A stretch of DNA of 64,000 nucleotides from positions 8,933,721 to 8,997,720 of the forward strand of contig OX465107.1 of the NCBI GenBank assembly GCA_949987565.1, in the 5' to 3' direction. The translations under genes and the position numbers were made by a program. This document shows positions 59,001 through 64,000 of the stretch, piece by piece; the stretch's first letter is position 1; the number at the start of each line of letters is the position of its first letter. This DNA is from Luidia sarsii. Taxonomy: Eukaryota > Echinodermata > Asteroidea > Paxillosida > Luidiidae. Below the pieces are notes generated by a model. It was not told the origin of the DNA and did not search any database. It worked only from the letters and a program-made list of their open reading frames with translations.

Positions 59001-62000
59001 CATTATGATACAAGAAAATCTAAAATATCATAGACCATATCAACAGAACAGGTAATAGGATAACACTATCATGTTCACAAACCTAAAAATAGACCACAGA
59101 ATTTCACAAAGTTTGGCATTTGTAGCTTTTCTACGTCCTACAGGAAATGCCGTAACTTGGCAGATATAGGTAAGTCCAATAGAAAACGGCCCAATCACAT
59201 TTCCTCTCAGTTACTTTAATTGAGTATGGTGGTTACTTTACCGGCCAATGTCTGCCCAGTAAAATTGACCAAGTATCTTGAGTTGAGTTGATTAATCCAT
59301 TGGAAATGAAGCACTCAGTAAAACATGACAGCATACTGTGCAGAGTGCACGGTATCTGCATGCATGGCACACACTGCGATCAAATTTCTAAGTGATAGCA
59401 GGCGGAAGTGGTTTTATTCTGAGGGCTATTGAGGTCCATATGTGACCTCAAGTGGAAATGCGGCTATAGGGTCTCAGTCTCAGTTTCTGTCTTGGTCTTT
59501 GGTGTTGAGGTCTTGCTTTGGGTCATTGGCATTGAGTTGCAACTTTCAGTTCTTTACCCCAACACTGTATTGTGTTTGTTATGCATGTGTTCTCTCTTTG
59601 TATCTTGGCAGCATGGACGGACGGCCTTGTGTCTGGCAGCTATGAAAGGCAAATCCGATGCGGTACAGACCTTACTGCGCTACGGTGCACATCCTGCCAT
59701 TAAAGATATGAACGGATTGCTACCCCTACATTACGCATGCCTCCATGGACATATACTCTGTGTACAGACCATTGTGAATGCACCCAGTGGACTCACGGTA
59801 AGTTACTCTCTCTCTAGAAGTTCTAACAAGCCTGACATTGTGATCCTAGCAGCTACTTTTTCAAAGGCAGAACAACAAAAACAAAACACAGTGAAACCTG
59901 CTATTCCGGCCACCTCTATAAAGCGGCCACTTGTCCATAAAGGCCACTTTTCAAAGTCCCGATGGACATTGCATGTGTTTTAATGGACGTAAGTTTCGAT
60001 ACTAAAGCCACTATCCAACGCAGCAAAAAACCAGGCCTCTTGGAACATGCCTAGACACATGTCCATACACGTTTGTGTTGAGACCTCCATAAAGAGGCCA
60101 CATGTCCATAGAGGCCAAATTCTCCGGTCCTGTGGGTGGCCTCTATATGTAGGTTTCACTGTAGACAGGAAGAAGAGTCAGTGACCCATTTCATGTACCC
60201 AGATTACTTCACAAGGTTTTATATCTCAGCCTTTCAGGACAAACTTTTCTTGTTGAATTGCCACACTGTGTGTTCCTTGCAGGGGCTTTCTGATGCAATG
60301 AAACACACCGACGATCCTGAAATCTGCCGGATTATCCAACAAGCTTGCACCCGTCGCCAGACTGAAGTTGTCAACTCAACGCTGTTTGAGTGCGCAATGA
60401 ATGGGGATGCTGAGCGCTTGTACTGTACATTGGAAGATGGGGATGATGTCAACCCACTGACTGGTACAGGGGACTGGCCCATGTACATGGCTGTCGGTAA
60501 CAGATATCTGCAAGTCATGCAAATCTTACAAGAGGTAATGTTATGCCACTCTTAGTACAAGACTACCGGTACACTTTTTTGGTTACTTGTCATTCATTCA
60601 TGCACTCATTTGAAGAGGTTATTTCCAATGTGACAGGATTTGGGTTTGCATTTTATTTTTCATGTAAATGTTCTATGTAAATTTCTACTGGCTATTGTTC
60701 CTTTAAGTACAGGCTTAAATAATAATGAATAATTAATGAATGAATAATTCATGAGCATTACAACAGACCATGTGACCCTACTCTTGAGACACTGGGCCCA
60801 TTGAGCTATGTTATCAGTACTTGTAGTACACAGACATGTACCCGATAGACTACTGTTCCATATTTGTCCTGCCTAACCGCCACAGTTCTGAGCCTCAGAG
60901 GTCCAATCAGTAGGCAGATTTTTGCTACATGTGCCTTTTTTTTAGATTGTACATATTCTTTATGTTCTGAGTAAATGAATAAATTTCCACCAGAAAATAT
61001 CATTTTAGTCGTAACACTAACATTTATATAAACCGTATGTTCTCTTCTTCTTCTTTTTCCAATTTTGTACCATCTTGTGTTTGGGCTCACATGAGTAATT
61101 TGTTTAGCTATTTGAAGCAAAGTAATGACGAATTCTGTTCACAGACTAAAATTACCGAAACTCCAAATTAACATATTTGGGGGGCCGCTATGTTTTGATT
61201 TGTTTTGTTAATCAAATTTAAGTCATTTTAGCTTTATACAGCTAGCGGTCTGAAGCATGTTTGTACTACATCGAGTTATGGGCAGTTTGTAAACTGCCTA
61301 GATCTTATGTACGGGTACAGACTGCTAAGTGTCTTGGACCTACTACATGTAGGTGATACGGGTTTGTGCCCTTTGCCTATTCACAGAATGGTGGAGATTG
61401 TTGGAGCCAGCACCCCACCACTGGGTCTACAGTGCTGCACATTGCCTGCTCTAGGGGACTGCATGACGTGGTCCATCATTTGCTGACCACCTCCATAGTC
61501 ACCGCTGATTCATCGCCTGACCAGACAAACCCAGGCACAGCCTTGAACATCAACGCAATCAACTACAAAGGCCATACAGCACTGCAACTTGCTGCCACCA
61601 AAGGTACAGTCATATACAGCAATGGGTTATTGTGTAATGCATGGGTTAGCCTCCTTAACTCTGGGTGTCAAGGATGCCTCAATCTTTCTTGTGATTTCAG
61701 AAATTAGATGGAATTGTGATTGTGCTTTCATGATCAGGAATACTGGACTTCCGCCAATGCCGGAATTCGTGGTTTTTCACATTTTTGAAAAAACTTCCAG
61801 CCTTCGGTATTTGCGGGCCAGATTGACAACATTATATTGAAAATTATTTACTGAATAGGAAAATTACTGTAAGATGTACAGTAATGTCTTCCCAGACATG
61901 TACATTGCACTGTTCGATGTACATGTGTACACAGTCATCTAGGCCTACATACATGTAGGGCTATCATTGGACAAGCGTCATCTGACACTAGACTGGTTCT

Positions 62001-64000
62001 GTTGGTTCCACGCAATTCATGGTCACTTTGGTAGCTGAAGTAGGGAACCAAATCAATGGTTGTCACGATTCGCGTATTCATTTTACGCAGTAAGAGTAGG
62101 GAACCAGTTATGTTCATGCACACATGCACATAACATGTTGGCAGGCTACGTGACACCTATCAGTGGAGAATAACATTGCATGGATCGTTTCGTAACATTA
62201 AGTGGAGTGAAGAATAAGCTCAAATGGCACTGGCTAGAATGGAAGGAGAGCGAGGGATGTTTCCTTTTGTACTACGCTGAGCTGCGAACCCACTGGCATC
62301 CTGCATAGGAAGTGCATATCACATTCAGTGATTGACTTTCTATAGATTGAGTATTATTGTTATTGGCCAATGATCACCTTTGTAACCATCTCAATCCTTT
62401 GGGAGCACATAGCCATAGCAGCCATGTAAACACACATAGCCAATACATGTAGCCATTACAGTATACACTGTACACATAGCCATTACAGTACACACAGCCA
62501 TTGCAGTACACACATAGCCATTGCAGTACACACATAGCCATTGCAGTACACACATAGCCATTGCAGTACACACATAGCCATTGCAGTACACACATAGCCA
62601 TTACAGTACACACATCCATTGCAGTACACACATAGCCATTGCAGTACACACATAGCCATTACAGTACACACATAGCCATTGCAGTACACACATAGCCATT
62701 GCAGTACACACATAGCCATTGCAGTACACACATAGCCATTGCAGTACACACATAGCCATTGCAGTACACACATAGCCATTGCAGTACACACATAGCCATT
62801 GCAGTACACACATAGCCATTGCAGTACACACATAGCCATTGCAGTACACACAGCCATTGCAGTACACACATAGCCATTGCAGTACACACATAGCCATTGC
62901 AGTACACACATAGCCATTGCAGTACACACATAGCCATTGCAGTACACACATAGCCATTGCAGTACACACATAGCCATTACAGTACACACATAGCCATTGC
63001 AGTACACACATAGCCATTGCAGTACACACATAGCCATTGCAGTACACACATAGCCATTGCAGTACACACATAGCCATTACAGTACACACATAGCCATTAC
63101 AGTACACACATACCCATTGCAGTACACACATAGCCATTGCAGTACACACACAGCCATTGCAGTACACACACAGCCATTGCAGTACACACATAGCCATTGC
63201 AGTACACACATAGCCATTGCAGTACACACATAGCCATTGCAGTACACACATACCCATTGCAGTACACACATAGCCATTGCAGTACACACATAGCCATTGC
63301 AGTACACATACCCATTGCAGTACACACATAGCCATAACAGTACACACATAGCCATTGCAGTACACACATACCCATTGCAGTACACACATAGCCATTGCAG
63401 TACACACACAGCCATTGCAGTACACACATAGCCATTGCAGTACACACATACCCATTGCAGTACACACATACCCATTGCAGTACACACATAGCCATTACAG
63501 TACACACATACCCATTGCAGTACACACATAGCCATTGCAGTACACACATAGCCATTGCAGTACACATACCCATTGCAGTACACACATAGCCATAACAGTA
63601 CACACATAGCCATTGCAGTACACACATACCCATTGCAGTACACACATACCCATTGCAGTACACACATAGCCATTGCAGTACACATAGCCATTGCAGTACA
63701 CACATAGCCATAACAGTACTGGTACTTACCTTACATGTATTATGCCCATTTACTCCTGGGTTGAGAGAGATAGTCCCCAATCAAGCATCTTGCTCCAAGC
63801 ATGCACGCACCAGATCCCTCCATGGCAAGCTCCAACTCACAAAATGTAGGTAACACTCATGGAAAGCTCAATCCTCCGGTGTTTTTGTGTGAAGGTTACA
63901 GTCGCATTGTGAAGCTGATGCTATCCTATGGAGCTACCTCAGCACTGATCGACTCTGAAGGGCAGCTGTACAAATGCCCAGAGTATGAAGGGGTGCAGGT
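49842..64000 (+). CDS. Large ankyrin-repeat protein, 3'-incomplete (11 exons seen)
   Basis: A multi-exon gene read from ATG at 49842 (A at -3, G at +4) to the window edge: 49842-50097, 50882-51004, 52955-53130, 54158-54358, 54684-54784, 57119-57275, 58427-58585, 59612-59797, 60283-60534, 61387-61603, 63895-64000+. Every junction is GT/AG and the phases (1,1,0,0,2,0,0,0,0,1) join without a break, giving 644 residues so far. Roughly eleven ankyrin repeats, some degenerate, are spread through it; good ones read GMSLLHVACLASNTKAVSHL, GMTPLSIAAHHGHSLLVDVL, GRTALCLAAMKGKSDAVQTL, GLLPLHYACLHGHILCVQTI and GHTALQLAATKGYSRIVKLM. Residues 1-85 and about 127-195 are not repeat-like. No signal peptide or membrane segment is seen. 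Such arrays are protein-interaction platforms; the C-terminal half, which would name the family, is outside the window. I do not recognise the orthologue. The first exon could be internal if coding exons lie upstream. Confidence 0.88.
50882..51004 (+). CDS. Ankyrin gene exon 2
   Basis: Acceptor TTTGTTGCAG, donor GTAAGC. One clear ankyrin repeat: NGMSLLHVACLASNTKAVSH onward to VKIADNR. Confidence 0.92.
51071..51165. repeat. 11-bp tandem repeat TATTGTATTTG
   Basis: Six or more copies in ankyrin-gene intron 2, shortly after exon 2. Confidence 0.9.
52493..52868. repeat. 25-bp minisatellite in intron 2
   Basis: About fifteen copies of GGCCACCTGAAACCATTGGG+TTAGT (25 bp). The last four or five copies share a GGGG variant (CCATGGGGTTAG), showing that the array grew locally at its right end. 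Confidence 0.95.
52955..53130 (+). CDS. Ankyrin gene exon 3
   Basis: Acceptor TATCCCACAG, donor GTATGT. Reads GQTADQLFSCLPDRKG to EELQFMLH, a mostly non-repeat, charged segment that bridges ankyrin blocks. Confidence 0.85.
54158..54358 (+). CDS. Ankyrin gene exon 4
   Basis: Acceptor GTCGGGCAG, donor GTAAGT. 67 codons, phase 0 both sides; two repeats (DLLLHLAVQQGIAQLALI and MTPLSIAAHHGHSLLVD). Confidence 0.93.
54684..54784 (+). CDS. Ankyrin gene exon 5
   Basis: Acceptor GCCTTCTAG, donor GTAAGT. Short exon (101 bases): VLICLLSADPNALSLN and TPVHFAAKKNHVAVI; ends in phase 2, matched by exon 6. Confidence 0.92.
54972..55182. repeat. Inverted pair of tRNA-derived (SINE-like) units
   Basis: The sense unit 55109-55182 resembles a tRNA: acceptor-like GGGCTGG paired with CCAGTC, a D-arm/A-box TAGCTCAGATGGAAGAGC and a B-box GGTTCGAGTC. 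The antisense unit 54972-55045 is its inverse. The pair could form a long hairpin. It is probably not a functional tRNA: the anticodon arm is irregular and the unit sits inside a repeat in intron 5. Confidence 0.7.
55390..56278. repeat. Outer MITE-like element interrupted by another
   Basis: Ends AGGGCCATTTACACTAC and GTAGTGAGAACGGTCCT are imperfect inverted repeats. The left part shares CGATTTGAATCACGATTCAA with the element at 78-451. The middle is occupied by the separate element at 55522-56003. Confidence 0.55.
55522..56003. mobile_element. Nested MITE with 26-bp inverted ends
   Basis: The left end CTAAAGCCGTGTCCGCACTG (continuing GACTTA) is matched by the right end, the inverse of CTAAAGCCGCGTCCGCACTG, with one mismatch. 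The interior repeats the words TCCGCACTGGACTT and GGTAAACT/AGTTTACC in both orientations. Confidence 0.7.
56440..56895. repeat. tRNA-derived inverted composite repeat
   Basis: The sense tRNA-like unit at 56821-56894 (GGGCTGGATAGCTTAGATGG, B-box GGGTTCAAGTCCC) is close to the intact unit at 55109. The left part (about 56445-56510, GAAACCTGAGACCTCTGG) is its antisense partner. The core (TTAATGGTTGAATTGCTTCT) matches 39340-39360. Confidence 0.6.
57119..57275 (+). CDS. Ankyrin gene exon 6
   Basis: Acceptor CTGTCATAG, donor GTATGC. Completes a repeat across the junction (HVAVI|ECLARREADLNVED) and ends HLSFLARK. Confidence 0.92.
58427..58585 (+). CDS. Ankyrin gene exon 7
   Basis: Acceptor GTATCTTCAG, donor GTAGGT. 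GNITPSMVRPSDLYNVD then the repeat LTLVMVAAEANRCDNLMVLL. Confidence 0.92.
59612..59797 (+). CDS. Ankyrin gene exon 8
   Basis: Acceptor CTTGGCAG, donor GTAAGT. Two canonical repeats (TALCLAAMKGKSDAVQTLL, LPLHYACLHGHILCVQTI); 62 codons, phase 0. Confidence 0.95.
59889..60161. mobile_element. MITE with CAGTGAAACCT ends (Tc1/mariner-like)
   Basis: CAGTGAAACCT at 59889 and AGGTTTCACTG ending 60161 are exact inverted ends. The interior repeats AAGCGGCCACTTGTCCATA / CCACATGTCCATAGAGGCC-type words. TA follows the right end and CA precedes the left, so a mutated TA duplication is possible. Confidence 0.65.
60283..60534 (+). CDS. Ankyrin gene exon 9
   Basis: Acceptor CCTTGCAG, donor GTAATG. 84 codons: GLSDAMKHTDDPEICRIIQQ, then degenerate repeats (LFECAMNGDAERLYCTLEDG, WPMYMAVGNRYLQVMQILQE). 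Confidence 0.93.
61387..61603 (+). CDS. Ankyrin gene exon 10
   Basis: Acceptor CTATTCACAG, donor GTACAG. Two repeats (STVLHIACSRGLHDVVHHLL and GHTALQLAATK|G) separated by a serine/threonine-rich insert; phase 1 into exon 11. Confidence 0.95.
62470..63716. repeat. 20-bp minisatellite, about 60 copies, in intron 10
   Basis: Head-to-tail copies of ACACATAGCCATTGCAGTAC, about 1.25 kb. Variants are ATACCCATTGCAG, ATAGCCATTACAG, ATAGCCATAACAG, ACAGCCATTGCAG and 16-18-bp short units. Because 20 is not a multiple of 3 and the unit lacks stops on the minus strand, several long minus-strand open frames of cysteine-rich repeats arise; they are artefacts of the array. Confidence 0.97.
63895..64000 (+). 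CDS. Ankyrin gene exon 11 (runs off the window)
   Basis: Acceptor TTTGTGTGAAG. GYSRIVKLMLSYGATSALID continues the repeat begun in exon 10; then EGQLYKCPEYEGVQ to the window edge. Confidence 0.9.

Noticed and set aside
62374..63780. Long minus-strand open frames (up to 294 codons) of cysteine/tyrosine/methionine-rich repeats
   Set aside because: They are translations of the 20-bp minisatellite; several frames are open at once, and the unit simply lacks stops on that strand.

Overview
This is an animal nuclear genome window. Coding regions are broken by GT/AG introns, the background is AT-rich, and much of the rest is short inverted-repeat transposons, tRNA-derived repeats and minisatellites. 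An intronless TRIM-NHL gene, GTACATGTAC-rich DNA and several recurrent palindromic repeats suggest a marine invertebrate deuterostome, most likely an echinoderm (perhaps a sea star). That placement is an inference from style, not from a marker gene.

Layout. 1-10.2 kb: no gene seen; it holds several inverted-repeat elements. 10.2-12.3 kb (+): an intronless, GC-rich TRIM E3 ligase gene (RING, two B-boxes, coiled coil, SUMO-interaction-like motif, NHL-type propeller). 15.7-31.3 kb (-): a four-exon gene for a secreted, probably GPI-anchored Ly6/three-finger protein, put together here from splice sites and matching phases. 31.3-39.7 kb: no gene seen; contains a 23-bp minisatellite. 39.7-43.2 kb (-): a complete three-exon ASB8 orthologue (ankyrin repeats plus SOCS box, 290 residues). 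Its first intron is almost wholly made of three foldback elements, two with intact 9-bp target duplications. 47.6-48.9 kb (+): a 5'-truncated CR1/Rex1-like LINE with an intact reverse-transcriptase frame. 49.8-64 kb (+): at least eleven exons (644 or more residues) of a large ankyrin-repeat protein that runs off the window. Its introns hold a 25-bp and a 20-bp minisatellite, nested MITEs and tRNA-derived repeats.

The genes do not form a pathway. TRIM and ASB8 are both expected to be substrate receptors or ligases of the ubiquitin system, but nothing in the sequence links them. The most distinctive feature is the transposon content: a foldback family represented by a 0.95-kb copy, a 0.85-kb copy, a half copy and a 103-bp minimal hairpin; a second foldback family inserted into its target duplication; and a three-copy TTAA-flanked MITE family. 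I did not find a convincing new multi-gene system.
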